From NCBI RefSeq assembly GCF_000212375.1, contig NC_015501.1:1178001-1242000 (forward strand): a stretch of DNA of 64,000 nt. The letters run 5' to 3'. The DNA comes from Porphyromonas asaccharolytica DSM 20707. GTDB lineage: Bacteria > Bacteroidota > Bacteroidia > Bacteroidales > Porphyromonadaceae. Under the pieces are notes generated by a model, which was given only the letters and a program-made list of their open reading frames with translations, made no database searches and was not told where the DNA came from. The first letter of the stretch is position 1. The number at the start of each line of letters is the position of its first letter. This document shows positions 25,612 through 34,789 of this stretch, one piece after another. The translations under genes were made by a program, and so were the position numbers.

Positions 25612-26800
25612 GCAGTTACTAGAGCGGTGGCGGGTGGAGCTACTATGCGCACTGGGCGTGTGGGTGCTACTCGCCCTCTTAGCACTCTATATCTATAGCA
25701 CAGGGCTGCTGATGCCGCAGGATGACGCTATCGGTGCTTACCTCGGGTATGACAACTACTTCCGCTTTACGACGCGTGGCGGTGCGTGGGACGTGAGCCA
25801 CCCGCTGATCACGCCGCTATACCTTATTAATAGGGTGCTTCTAGTACCGCTCCTGGGCGAGGGGGGCGCACTCGTCGGCATACTCTTCGCCTCTGCACTC
25901 CTGATGGCTATTGCCGTGGCGGGCTGCTGCGGTTATCTGCGGCATGTGGTGCAGCTCGATACGGGACGCAGTCTGCTCCTCTCGGGGCTCCTCCTCTCCA
26001 CCTTTACGGTGATGACGCTCTCCTTTACGGTAGAGAGCTATCCGCTCTCGATGGCACTACTGGTTCTCTCTCTCCTCTGCCTGAGTAGTCAGCTGAAGCA
26101 GGAGAAACGCTTGTCGGGCTGGCATGTTACACTTTGGAGTCTCTTACTGGGTGGCGTGACGCTGACAAACTTTGCCAAGCCACTTTCGCTACTCCTCTTG
26201 AGCAAAGAAGAGTCGCTCTGGCAGCGGGCGCGCAAAGCTTTTCTCCCGACACTCCTTTTGCTGACACTCGTTGTGGCGGTGGGGTGGTTTTACCAGCAGA
26301 GAGGGACTAGTCAAGGGGCTGAGGAACCGATGCTCACGGCTCAGGTCAACGATCTGCTGCGCTTTCAGACGAGGTCGGCCGATCTCGTGCCAGACTTCTT
26401 CGGTCATCCGCTCCTCATCAGCGATCTAGAGATGCGTGAGCTGCATGGCGAGACAGTGCTGAGACCTACGCCCTATGCTTGCTGGGCTATGCAACTGCTC
26501 CCGTGGGGGGTCGTACTACTGCTGCTCTCGATGATCTGGATCGGACGACGCTACCCCTTGGCCTGGGCCATACCGCTCTATCTAGCGGTCGATGTGGCGG
26601 TGCATCTCATTGGTGGCTACGGGCTAGACGAAGCGGTTATCTTCGGGGGACACTGGGTCTTCCTAGTCCCTATGGCGCTGGGCTGGCTCTACCTTGTGGT
26701 GCCTAAGCAGGCGTACCGATATATGGATCTAGCGCTGCTACTCCTATCTATATATATGTGTACGCACAACCTCTCCATCATCTTACTACATATAAAATGA
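25595..26800 (+). CDS. Multi-pass membrane protein, possible GT-C-type glycosyltransferase
   Basis: A 401-residue protein with about ten to eleven hydrophobic helices. The start MGLLNKQ at 25595 gives a 17-bp overlap with the HAD gene and avoids a longer overlap. The first periplasmic loop contains QDDAIGAYLGYDNYFR and later WDVSHPLITPL; acidic residues in this loop are typical of polyprenyl-phosphate-sugar-using GT-C enzymes. No family was confidently recognised. Its operon with a polyprenyl-phosphate-sugar synthase suggests it could use that donor. Confidence 0.55.
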   Translation: MGLLNKQLLERWRVELLCALGVWVLLALLALYIYSTGLLMPQDDAIGAYLGYDNYFRFTTRGGAWDVSHPLITPLYLINRVLLVPLLGEGGALVGILFASALLMAIAVAGCCGYLRHVVQLDTGRSLLLSGLLLSTFTVMTLSFTVESYPLSMALLVLSLLCLSSQLKQEKRLSGWHVTLWSLLLGGVTLTNFAKPLSLLLLSKEESLWQRARKAFLPTLLLLTLVVAVGWFYQQRGTSQGAEEPMLTAQVNDLLRFQTRSADLVPDFFGHPLLISDLEMRELHGETVLRPTPYACWAMQLLPWGVVLLLLSMIWIGRRYPLAWAIPLYLAVDVAVHLIGGYGLDEAVIFGGHWVFLVPMALGWLYLVVPKQAYRYMDLALLLLSIYMCTHNLSIILLHIK

Positions 26801-26826
26801 GACCACAGTCTTGCGACTGCGGTCTC
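26799..26826 (+). terminator. Terminator hairpin overlapping the stop of the membrane protein gene
   Basis: GAGACC-A-CAGTC and GACTG-C-GGTCTC form an 11-bp stem with a TTGC loop. The stem starts inside the TGA stop codon. A long TCTAA-type tract (26824-26920) follows instead of a T-run. Confidence 0.6.
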
Positions 26827-26920
26827 TAACCTCTAACCTCTAATCTCTAACCTCTAACCTCTAATATCTAATCTCTAATATCTAATCTCTAATATCTAAC
26901 CTCTAATCTCTATCTCTATC
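26824..26920. repeat. TCTAA-type low-complexity tract, longest copy
   Basis: About fourteen imperfect heptamers of the type TCTAACC/TCTAATC/TCTAATA occur in a row, ending just before the ATG at 26924. Confidence 0.7.
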
Positions 26921-26923
26921 TCT

Positions 26924-27706
26924 ATGCGGATCGTTCTCATAGGCTCTGGAGGCGTAGCTACCTCCCTAGCGGCTGCACTAGCCAGTCACGCTACCGCATC
27001 GCTCTGCGGTATTTACAGTCGTCAGCTGGCGCATGCCGAGGCTCTCCGTGAGCGCTTTGCACTCGCTTGTCCCGTCACCGATAGTCTGCAGCAGCTCCCC
27101 GCAGCCGACCTTTACATCATCGCCGTCAGTGACCGTGCGATCGCAGAGGTCGCCAAGGCACTCCCTCCGCTAGACGGCTTGGTCGTACACACCTCTGCCG
27201 TGACCCCGATCGAATGCTTCAGCGGGCAGCGTGCTTATGGCGTCTGGTACCCGTTCAATAGCTTTGCCAAGGAGGTCATCGTACCCTTCGAAGGACAAAA
27301 GGTCCTTTACCAACTAGCTTCTGAAGAGGGCTTGACCACCCTTCAGCAGTGGAATGACCTCCTGCAGGTCGAGGCGATACCCTCGACACGCGACCAACGC
27401 CTCTGGCTACACCTCGCAGGCGTACTGGCCTCCAACTGTACCAACCGCCTCTACACGCTCGCGCACCGTCTGCTGACACAAGCCGACCTCCCCACAGACC
27501 TGCTCGACGGACTGATCCTGCGCACCGCCTCCAAGGCGACCACGATCGATCCTTACGCAGCGCAGACGGGACCCGCACGACGCCACGATCTAGAGACTAT
27601 CGCTCGCCACCGTGCACTCCTCGAGCAGTTGCCCAAGGAGCTGCAAGAGGTGTCACAGCTCTACAACCTATTCACCGAAGCTATCCTAGACGACTACCCA
27701 CTATGA
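26924..27706 (+). CDS. Rossmann-like DUF2520 protein
   Basis: A 260-residue protein with an N-terminal dinucleotide fold (MRIVLIGSGGVATSLAAALA) and a C-terminal helical domain containing QTGPARRHDLETIARH, the hallmark of DUF2520 proteins. These resemble NADP-dependent oxidoreductases of the ProC/6-phosphogluconate type, but the substrate is not established. The gene overlaps maf by 4 bp, an arrangement common in Bacteroidales. The low-complexity tract immediately upstream replaces any recognisable promoter. Confidence 0.85.
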   Translation: MRIVLIGSGGVATSLAAALASHATASLCGIYSRQLAHAEALRERFALACPVTDSLQQLPAADLYIIAVSDRAIAEVAKALPPLDGLVVHTSAVTPIECFSGQRAYGVWYPFNSFAKEVIVPFEGQKVLYQLASEEGLTTLQQWNDLLQVEAIPSTRDQRLWLHLAGVLASNCTNRLYTLAHRLLTQADLPTDLLDGLILRTASKATTIDPYAAQTGPARRHDLETIARHRALLEQLPKELQEVSQLYNLFTEAILDDYPL

Positions 27707-28284
27707 AACCTTATCGCTGGATCTTAGGCTCCCAATCGCCACGCCGCAAAGAGCTCCTCGCCACCCTCGGGCACCCCTTTGAGATACGTACCATCGAGGG
27801 ACACAGCGAGGCGTACCCGGAGACGCTACCGCTCGAAGAGGTGCCACGCTACCTCTCCCAGCTCAAAGCGGAGCAACTACGCTCCACGCTTCAAGCTGAC
27901 GAACTGCTGATCACGGCCGACACGGTCGTCCTCCTCGATGGGCAGATCCTCGGCAAGCCACACGACCTAGACAACGCCCGTCGTATGCTACGACTCTTGA
28001 GCGGTCGCCAGCATGAGGTCGTCTCGGGCGTTTCGCTCACCACGACCGAGTGGCAACGCTCCTTCGCCAGCCATACGCGGGTCACCTTCGCACCGCTCAC
28101 GGAAAGCGAGATAGACCACTACGTAACGCACTACCGTCCGCTCGACAAAGCGGGTGCCTACGGCATACAGGAGTGGATCGGCTACATCGGCGTCTCGTAC
28201 ATCGAGGGCTCCTTCTACAACGTCATGGGGCTCCCCGTGCAGCGCCTCTACCGCGAGCTACGAGATGCCGACCTCCTCCCGTAA
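27703..28284 (+). CDS. maf: Maf-like nucleoside triphosphate pyrophosphatase
   Basis: A 193-residue protein of normal family length. It has LGSQSPRRKELL at the N-terminus (phosphate binding), TADTVVLLDGQILGKP (the catalytic aspartate in TADT), DKAGAYGIQEW and YNVMGLPVQRLY. This pattern fits the YhdE subgroup, which hydrolyses dTTP, UTP and related or modified nucleotides. It is coupled to the DUF2520 gene by an ATGA overlap. Confidence 0.93.
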   Translation: MKPYRWILGSQSPRRKELLATLGHPFEIRTIEGHSEAYPETLPLEEVPRYLSQLKAEQLRSTLQADELLITADTVVLLDGQILGKPHDLDNARRMLRLLSGRQHEVVSGVSLTTTEWQRSFASHTRVTFAPLTESEIDHYVTHYRPLDKAGAYGIQEWIGYIGVSYIEGSFYNVMGLPVQRLYRELRDADLLP

Positions 28285-28286
28285 GC

Positions 28287-28312
28287 AGCCGTTAGCTGTT
28301 GCGGCTTTTTTT
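28287..28312 (+). terminator. Rho-independent terminator after maf
   Basis: AGCCG and CGGCT enclose a 10-nt loop and are followed by a run of seven T. The hairpin begins 3 bp after the maf stop codon. Confidence 0.65.
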
Positions 28313-28337
28313 GTTTGCCACTTTGCACAGAAATAGG

Positions 28338-28345
28338 TACATTTG
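28338..28345 (+). promoter_or_regulatory. Bacteroidetes -7 box at the head of the polysaccharide locus
   Basis: TACATTTG lies 51 bp before the truncated epimerase start and directly after the maf terminator. It is probably the main promoter of the locus. Confidence 0.6.
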
Positions 28346-28395
28346 CACTTGAATGTCAAAGAGTTCTCTCTAGGCCCCCGTTTTCACACACAAAC

Positions 28396-28689
28396 ATGAA
28401 CCTACTAATCACTGGCGGAGCAGGCTTTATAGGCTCCAACCTCTGTGAGCACTTCCTCCGTGAAGGACACACCGTCCGCTGTCTCGACAACTTTGCGACG
28501 GGTAAGCCCGCCAACATCCTACCGCTCCTAGCTACCTATCCCGACCGCTTCGAGCTCATCGTCGGCGATATACGCAAACTAGACGACTGCCGCAAGGCAG
28601 TCGACGGTATGGAGTATGTACTGCACGAAGCAGCCTTAGGCTCTGTGCCCCGATCTATCTACCATTCGCTACGTGCAATCGAATATTAG
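28396..28689 (+). pseudogene. NAD-dependent epimerase/dehydratase, truncated after about 88 residues
   Basis: The N-terminus MNLLITGGAGFIGSNLCEHF carries the GxxGxxG NAD motif, followed by RCLDNFATGK and VLHEAALGSVPRSI. These are strongly reminiscent of UDP-GlcNAc/UDP-glucuronate 4-epimerases (WbpP-like). After SVPRSI the expected continuation is lost, and the frame ends nine residues later. Full-length homologues are over 300 residues, so the YxxxK catalytic site is missing. Base composition turns AT-rich immediately downstream. The fragment looks like the scar of a recombination that replaced the rest of the gene and the adjoining locus. Confidence 0.85.
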
Positions 28690-28729
28690 CGAGATGTCTT
28701 TAAAAAGCAAGTAATAATCCCCCCTCATC

Positions 28730-29962
28730 ATGAAGAAGAATAAGTTTACGATAGGACTACCTAAAGAAACAAAAACTCCTGTCGATGGCAGAGTCATGTT
28801 CTCTCCAGATCAAGCTGCTGAGATTATGCTCAGATATCCAATAGAAATTATTGTAGAGTCAAGTGCTGTACGGTGTTTTCCCGACAGACAATATCAAGAT
28901 ATGGGTATACAAGTAGTTGACAACCTCACATCTGTAGATTGCGATATAATCATTGGAATAAAAGAGCAGGAACTGACCCATATCATTCCCAATAGACACT
29001 ATGTCTTTTTTGGACACTTTGCTAAGGAACAAGAATACAATCGATCCTTAGCAAAGCATTTGCTCTCTAACAAAAACACGTTTACAGATCATGAATACCT
29101 AGTTGATAACTCAAATAAGCGGTTGTGCGCTTTTGGTAGATACGCTGGAATAGTGGGTGCTTATAACGCAATTTGGGGTTATGGTCTAAAGGAAAAGCAA
29201 TATGCGCTATCCTCACCTAATTCTCTGGGAGTTGTTGAAAAGTTACTCGAGGCTGTTAAACTCATCAATATCGAAAAACTACCCAATATCCTTTTTACAG
29301 GAAATGGAAATGTAGCCAAAGGGTGCCGGGAATTTCTTACAGCCATAGGATACGAAGAAACGACAATAGAGGATTATACTATAAGAAAGTCATACGAAAC
29401 AAAACCTCTTTTTGTAAACCTCCTATTAAAGGATTTAGTTCAAAGAATAGATGGTAAACCATTCAGTCGAATTGACTTTTCCAACCATCCCGAAGAGTAT
29501 GTAAGTTGTCTACTTCCAAAGCTAGAGGGCTTCCCCGTTCTTATTCCATGTCATTTCTGGGGAGAAAAAGACCCCGTTTATCTCAATCAAGAAGATCTTA
29601 TAAAGCTATCAGGGAAACTTAAACTAGTAGCAGACGTAACATGTGATATCTCAGGAGGCTTTAAATGTACGATTAGATCATCAACGCACGCAAACCCTTT
29701 TTATGACTATAATCCCTTCTCAAATAAGGAAGAGGACGCATTTAGTAGCCCATCCAATATTACAATAATGGCTGTTGATACGCTACCCAACGCTATCCCT
29801 ATAACGTCAAGTGTGTATTTTGGAAGCAAATATATGGAACTTATAATTCCTGGCTTACTAGAAGAAAATCAAGAATCTAAAGAGGCTATTAATAGAGCAA
29901 CTATTATAAGAGATGGTCAGCTAACCTCTAGATTCTCCTATTTGTCAAGCTTTGTAGAATAA
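28730..29962 (+). CDS. Opine/saccharopine dehydrogenase-like enzyme (AlaDH/PNT N-domain)
   Basis: A 410-residue protein of the alanine dehydrogenase/PNT-like group that includes LYS1-type saccharopine dehydrogenase and carboxyethyl-ornithine synthase. The N-terminus TIGLPKETKTPVDGRVMFSP matches the substrate-domain opening, and ILFTGNGNVAKGCREFL is the dinucleotide motif. LVADVTCDISGGFKCTI matches the ADvt-DI-G pattern of saccharopine dehydrogenases. Such enzymes join an amino acid and a 2-oxo acid reductively. Inside a polysaccharide locus it may make an opine substituent such as N-carboxyethyl-lysine. The low-GC sequence differs from the backbone. The specific substrate is inference. Confidence 0.72.
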   Translation: MKKNKFTIGLPKETKTPVDGRVMFSPDQAAEIMLRYPIEIIVESSAVRCFPDRQYQDMGIQVVDNLTSVDCDIIIGIKEQELTHIIPNRHYVFFGHFAKEQEYNRSLAKHLLSNKNTFTDHEYLVDNSNKRLCAFGRYAGIVGAYNAIWGYGLKEKQYALSSPNSLGVVEKLLEAVKLINIEKLPNILFTGNGNVAKGCREFLTAIGYEETTIEDYTIRKSYETKPLFVNLLLKDLVQRIDGKPFSRIDFSNHPEEYVSCLLPKLEGFPVLIPCHFWGEKDPVYLNQEDLIKLSGKLKLVADVTCDISGGFKCTIRSSTHANPFYDYNPFSNKEEDAFSSPSNITIMAVDTLPNAIPITSSVYFGSKYMELIIPGLLEENQESKEAINRATIIRDGQLTSRFSYLSSFVE

Positions 29963-30063
29963 AGCAGGCCCACTCTTTCAATCTTTAACTTCTTCACTCT
30001 AAAGTTAGAAATAAAAACGATAAGAGTACTCAAGAATAGACACAACTCTAACAAAGAATAGAT

Positions 30064-30954
30064 ATGAATATACTACGCAGTGTACTATATTGGTTGACTA
30101 AAAAGAACTTAGCTTTAAGCCTAAAGTTGCGTTACTTTTATTACTTCCGAAAAAAACTCGACTTAAAGAATCCTCAAACCTTAGATGCTAAGATTCAATG
30201 GATGAAAGTTCATCTTTATGGCTATCATCAGGATCCTATCTATACTCAATGTGCCGATAAATATAAGGTTAGAGAGTATATCAAGTCTTGTGGATGTCCA
30301 GAGATACTCAATGAATTGATCGCGGTCTACGATACACCTGAAGAGATTGAGTGGGAGAAACTCCCTCAGAAATTTGCTCTCAAATGGAATTTCGGTAATG
30401 GCTACAATATCATCTGTCATGATAAGAACAATCTAAACATCCCTCAGACTATCAATAGGCTGAGAATGTGGGGAAAGGAAGAGCCATGGCTTAAGACTGG
30501 AGAAGTGCAGTACAAGCATGCAGAGAAAAAAATAATCATCGAGAAGTTTATAGAGTCTGAGCGAGGGCTACTTCCTATAGACTATAAGATTTACTGTTTT
30601 CATGGCAAGCCAGAATTCTTATTCACTTGTGAAGATCGAAGTTCAGGGACTCCTAAGTTTTACTTCTTTGATAGAGATTGGACTCTTCAACGAATTAATC
30701 CCAATGGATTAGCTGCTCCTGAAGGATTCTCGTTACCGAAACCCAAACACCTTGACGAGATGTTTCACTATGCTGAAGTTTTAAGTCAGAGATTTCCCTT
30801 TGTGAGAGTAGACTTTTATGACACGCCACAACAAGTTTACTTTGGCGAGCTTACATTTACTCCAGGAGGAGGATTTGACATCGCAAGACTACCTCAGACA
30901 CAGCTTATGATGGGTAATAAGTTGAATCTTAGTCTTATTCAAAAGAAAAGTTAA
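30064..30954 (+). CDS. TupA-type ATP-grasp polysaccharide biosynthesis protein
   Basis: A 296-residue protein with the TupA-like ATP-grasp layout. DAKIQWMKVHLYG and CADKYKVREYI lie in the N-terminal part, FALKWNFGNGYNIIC carries the ATP-loop lysine, IIIEKFIES and PIDYKIYCFHGKPEFL follow, and VRVDFYDTPQQVYFGELTFTPGGGF forms the metal-binding acidic strand. TupA of Bacillus takes part in making teichuronopeptide, so family members are thought to form amide bonds between amino acids and uronic acids. It follows the opine-dehydrogenase-like gene and sits 2 bp upstream of the flippase. Confidence 0.8.
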   Translation: MNILRSVLYWLTKKNLALSLKLRYFYYFRKKLDLKNPQTLDAKIQWMKVHLYGYHQDPIYTQCADKYKVREYIKSCGCPEILNELIAVYDTPEEIEWEKLPQKFALKWNFGNGYNIICHDKNNLNIPQTINRLRMWGKEEPWLKTGEVQYKHAEKKIIIEKFIESERGLLPIDYKIYCFHGKPEFLFTCEDRSSGTPKFYFFDRDWTLQRINPNGLAAPEGFSLPKPKHLDEMFHYAEVLSQRFPFVRVDFYDTPQQVYFGELTFTPGGGFDIARLPQTQLMMGNKLNLSLIQKKS

Positions 30955-30956
30955 TC

Positions 30957-32387
30957 GTGAGCAAAACACGGAGTAACTATCTATGGGCAACAATAGATAA
31001 GGTGGGGGGGATTACGCTTGCTTTCCTCTTCAACCTCGTAATGGCGCGATGGTTCCTTTCTCCTCGTGAGTTCGGAATCATCGGGATGCTACAAATCTTC
31101 ATATCCTTAGGTTATACTACTGTAATTGCGGGATTCGGCCAGTCTCTTATTCAGACCAAGGATCTCAAACAAGCTGACATTAACACCGTCTTTACCTCCA
31201 ACCTAGTTTTAGCTCTAATTGTCTATGCCATACTCTATGTTGCAGCACCTGCCATTGCAGTATTTTATGGAGAGCCTATTCTAAAAGAGGTCCTTAGGGT
31301 GCTAGGCATTCAATTAATCATCTGCTCCTTTTTTATCGTTCAATATAATATTGCCTTACGAGAGTCTCAACTACGAAGGCTTTGTCTGATTACCCTTATT
31401 TCAAGTACTCTAGGATATACTATTGGCGTTATTTTAGCAAGGAGTGGAGCGGGCGTTTGGAGCTTAGTTGTAGCTACTTTAGCTCTTTATCTCTTCCAAA
31501 CAATAGGCTTGTGGTTAACTACCAAGGTTTATCCAGCCTTAGGAATTAACAAAGGCTCTTTTAAGAAGCTTGTTCCTTATAGTGGATTTATCTACTTAGC
31601 GACGATTATCAACCAAGCCTATACTCATGGATTAGCAATGATCTTGGGAAAACGATTCAGCGCAATAACTCTAGGCTACTATACCCAAGCGAATAAACTA
31701 CAAATGGTTCCGTCTCAGGCAATCCAAGAGGTGGGTTATCAAGTTTTATTTCCAGACTTTTCTCGCTATCAATCTTCACCAGATATACTCAAAGAGCGGT
31801 ATAGAAAGAACCTGCGTTTGTTAACTATCTTAAGCGTCTTAGGCTTTAGCATCCTCTTCCTGACCGCTGAGCCTTTAGTAGTTCTACTTTTTACAGATAA
31901 GTGGTTACCCTCAGTTCCAATGCTGAAAATATTGACTCCTGTAGGACTTTTCCTTGTTCTCTCCTTTATCCCCACTTTACTTATTCGTTCTGTAGGCAAG
32001 GCTAAGAGCTACTTTGTCTTGGTAACTATCGAACGTGTCATCGGTATTGTCACTCTAGTTATACTCAGTGGCATAGGAATGTATGAGACACTTTGGGGAT
32101 TGGTCGGACTCAATCTCGCTTACTTCCTGTTCAATATCTATTATGTCAGTAGGCTAGCTCCTATCACGATAAAGGAACAACTAAGTGATGTATTTCCTAT
32201 TCTCCTCCTCCAAGGAGCTGTAATCATAGCTACAAACTATCTACTGAACTTTATAGCATTTTCAAATCTTATAGTGGAAATTCTAATAGGACTAGTAATA
32301 CCAAGCTGTAGTGTTCTTTTATTTTGTAGCCTGCTAGGATTGACAAGTACATCAGAGCTTAGAGCCTTATTAAGACGAATAAAATGA
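30957..32387 (+). CDS. Polysaccharide repeat-unit flippase (Wzx-like, MOP superfamily)
   Basis: A 476-residue membrane protein with about fourteen helices, starting at GTG 2 bp after the ATP-grasp gene. The opening YLWATIDKVGGITLAFLFNLVMARWFLSPREFGIIGM is characteristic of the WzxC/lipopolysaccharide-flippase branch. It should flip undecaprenyl-diphosphate-linked oligosaccharide units to the periplasm. The gene end overlaps the Wzy-like gene by 4 bp. Confidence 0.9.
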   Translation: MSKTRSNYLWATIDKVGGITLAFLFNLVMARWFLSPREFGIIGMLQIFISLGYTTVIAGFGQSLIQTKDLKQADINTVFTSNLVLALIVYAILYVAAPAIAVFYGEPILKEVLRVLGIQLIICSFFIVQYNIALRESQLRRLCLITLISSTLGYTIGVILARSGAGVWSLVVATLALYLFQTIGLWLTTKVYPALGINKGSFKKLVPYSGFIYLATIINQAYTHGLAMILGKRFSAITLGYYTQANKLQMVPSQAIQEVGYQVLFPDFSRYQSSPDILKERYRKNLRLLTILSVLGFSILFLTAEPLVVLLFTDKWLPSVPMLKILTPVGLFLVLSFIPTLLIRSVGKAKSYFVLVTIERVIGIVTLVILSGIGMYETLWGLVGLNLAYFLFNIYYVSRLAPITIKEQLSDVFPILLLQGAVIIATNYLLNFIAFSNLIVEILIGLVIPSCSVLLFCSLLGLTSTSELRALLRRIK

Positions 32388-33616
32388 CATATTTTCAAAT
32401 CGATACAGTATCAGGTAAAGAGTTGCCTTCAGCTCCTCATAAACTAAGGCCTCAAGGATCTACAGTAAGAAACCATATCTCAAATAGTATCCTATATCTA
32501 ATCCTTAGTGCAAATGTCCTTCAGTATTCGTTTTGGGGTATGCAAAACCCTGCCTATGGGATACTAAGGGACATCATTATTGGCTTGGTAGCAATATTAT
32601 TCTTAGTCACTGTACGCTCTCTGGAAATACAACAAGCTCTGACTAAGGTAAAGCTGTTGAGAGTATGGTTATTCTGTGCATTGTTTTTTGGAATTGGAAC
32701 ATTAACCGCATACGCCTTTGGTGCTACACTCACTTTTGGAACCTTAAGAGATGTAACTATAACTCTTGGTGTCCTGCTTATTGGCTACCATAAGCAAATA
32801 GACTCCACGTTTTTTGCGAGATTTACGATGCTCTACATTGTGTTAGGAGCAGTCTCAGCTTACTCGTATGTAGCCGTGTTTGGATTTGAAATACACGATC
32901 AGTATATAGTTGATTACAAAAATCAGATTGCCCCACTTTTCGCCATTCTAGCATTACTCGCCGTATCACATTCCATTTATATCAAGAGGGGAAAGTTATT
33001 AATGATCCTTAGTGCTCTATTGCTGATTACTATTATTGGAATTCTGAGATCACGTACAGCATTAGTCGCACTTCTTTTTTGTACTATGCTGTACCTCTTT
33101 AGCTCTCAGAAGGTTTCAATATGGGTTAAGGTTTTAGTCACTTGTGTACTAGTGGCATTTATAGCTTCAAACATAGAGCTGATTTCTGAGATTTTCATAG
33201 CGGGAAAACAAGGAACAGACCTCGACACTATCTCATCGGGTAGAGTATCGCGTATTTCTGACGGATTAGACTTTCTTTCAAGGGGTAATAATCTTTTGGT
33301 TGGCTCTTTGTGGGGAGAGCAATATGATGGAGGTATAGTACACCTATTCTTGATGAACCTATGGATTGAATACGGAGGAATACTATCACTCCCTATCATT
33401 TTACTCTATATTATCTTTCTAGGCAAGGTCGTAGCACGATGCTTGAAAAGAAAGGAGCGTCTTGAGAATAGATATGACGTAACGCCCTTTTTGATGCTAT
33501 TTCTCTTCATCGTTAGTTTCAATGAGTATTCTTACCCGTTTTCCCCTATTAGCGCTCTATTTTTAGCCTACTTGTTATTTGGTGCTTACTTGAGACAACT
33601 ACAATCTTTAGTTTAA
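32384..33616 (+). CDS. O-antigen/capsule polymerase-like membrane protein (Wzy)
   Basis: A 410-residue protein with about eleven helices. A large extracytoplasmic loop in the second half contains the arginine-rich segment TDLDTISSGRVSRISDGLDFLSRGNNLLVG and is followed by LWIEYGG. This topology and the NLWIEYGG motif are typical of Wzy/O-antigen ligase-type polymerases, which share little sequence identity. The position after the flippase supports the call. It is AT-rich like its neighbours. Confidence 0.75.
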   Translation: MTYFQIDTVSGKELPSAPHKLRPQGSTVRNHISNSILYLILSANVLQYSFWGMQNPAYGILRDIIIGLVAILFLVTVRSLEIQQALTKVKLLRVWLFCALFFGIGTLTAYAFGATLTFGTLRDVTITLGVLLIGYHKQIDSTFFARFTMLYIVLGAVSAYSYVAVFGFEIHDQYIVDYKNQIAPLFAILALLAVSHSIYIKRGKLLMILSALLLITIIGILRSRTALVALLFCTMLYLFSSQKVSIWVKVLVTCVLVAFIASNIELISEIFIAGKQGTDLDTISSGRVSRISDGLDFLSRGNNLLVGSLWGEQYDGGIVHLFLMNLWIEYGGILSLPIILLYIIFLGKVVARCLKRKERLENRYDVTPFLMLFLFIVSFNEYSYPFSPISALFLAYLLFGAYLRQLQSLV

Positions 33617-33628
33617 AAACAGACGCCT

Positions 33629-34783
33629 ATGGCACTTCATATATTACATCTAGCTAACGACTTCCCAGGATCTCGGGTTTATAATCAGCTGGTTCAAGCG
33701 ATTGACCTGCGAGGAGTGCAGCAAACTATCTTTACGACAATACGAAGTGAGGATGGAAAAGGGAAAAACGCTGTAGATTTTGCTACAGATGGATCTACTA
33801 TCTATTATTCTGACAATTGGCGTCCGTGGCATCGAGCGTTTTTTAGACTAAAGACTAGAAGCAATTATAAGCATTTACTTCGATCAATAGATCCCAAAAC
33901 CATTACACACGTTCATGCTCATACGCTTTTTAGTGATGGCGTATTAGCCTTAAAGCTCAAGAAGGACTATGGAATACCCTATACCGTCACAATACGCGAT
34001 ACAGACATTAATGTTTTTATGAAGTGGATGTGGCACACTTGGTATATCGGGTGGGCTGTAATACAAAATGCAGATAAGGTCGTCTGTATCTCTCCTGCTC
34101 ATATAAAAAGGGTCGAGGCTTGGAGAGCTTGTCCTCGTGAGTTTGCATCTAAGACAGTCAATATACCTAATGGTGTCAATAGTTACTGGCTTGAACAGAT
34201 CTCGTGCGATTTGAAGTCTCATCAGCGAGGTGATACTTGGCATTTCCTTTACGTAGGGCGCTTCACTTCGCGTAAGAATCTTCCCCGGCTTATGCAGGCC
34301 ATTCTTTCTTTAAAAGATAAAGGGGATAGTTTGGATCTTCATATTGTAGGAGGTAAAGGTGATGACACAAAACGTATTGAAACTCTAGCAAAGAGGCATC
34401 CAGAAGTGTTTTATCTGCATGGAGTGGTTCAAGACAAAGAAAAGATTCGCGCCATAATGCAACAGTGCCATATTTTCACTATGCCTTCTCTAACAGAGAC
34501 CTTTGGCTTAGTCTACGTAGAAGCTCTCTCTCAGGGGTTGCCCATTCTCTATACTGAAGGAGAGGGAGTCGATGGCTTTTTCTCCTCTTCTTATGGGGAG
34601 AGATGCAATCCAAAAAGTGTCCAGGACATCGCAGAGAAGTTGGAAAGGATGCTAAGTCACTATGAAGAGTATTCTATCGATGATTCCTATTTAAAGGAGC
34701 ATTTTGATTGGGATATAGTCGCAGACAAATATCTCGCTATAATGGAGCTAGACAAAAAAACAACACGAAACTGTAACAGATAA
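33629..34783 (+). CDS. Glycosyltransferase family 4
   Basis: A 384-residue GT-B enzyme. The acceptor domain contains HVHAHTLFSDGVLALKLKK, and the donor domain begins at about residue 205 with WHFLYVGRFTSRKNLPRLMQAI. It carries MPSLTETFGLVYVEALSQGLPILY, the E-x7-E motif of GT4 enzymes. It presumably adds one sugar of the repeat unit at the cytoplasmic membrane face; donor and acceptor are unknown. Confidence 0.88.
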   Translation: MALHILHLANDFPGSRVYNQLVQAIDLRGVQQTIFTTIRSEDGKGKNAVDFATDGSTIYYSDNWRPWHRAFFRLKTRSNYKHLLRSIDPKTITHVHAHTLFSDGVLALKLKKDYGIPYTVTIRDTDINVFMKWMWHTWYIGWAVIQNADKVVCISPAHIKRVEAWRACPREFASKTVNIPNGVNSYWLEQISCDLKSHQRGDTWHFLYVGRFTSRKNLPRLMQAILSLKDKGDSLDLHIVGGKGDDTKRIETLAKRHPEVFYLHGVVQDKEKIRAIMQQCHIFTMPSLTETFGLVYVEALSQGLPILYTEGEGVDGFFSSSYGERCNPKSVQDIAEKLERMLSHYEEYSIDDSYLKEHFDWDIVADKYLAIMELDKKTTRNCNR

Positions 34784-34789
34784 AAAGAT

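Noticed and set aside
26824-26920. A regularly repeated tract that might be a CRISPR array
   Set aside because: The units are about 7 bp, imperfect and without unique spacers; there are no cas genes in the window.
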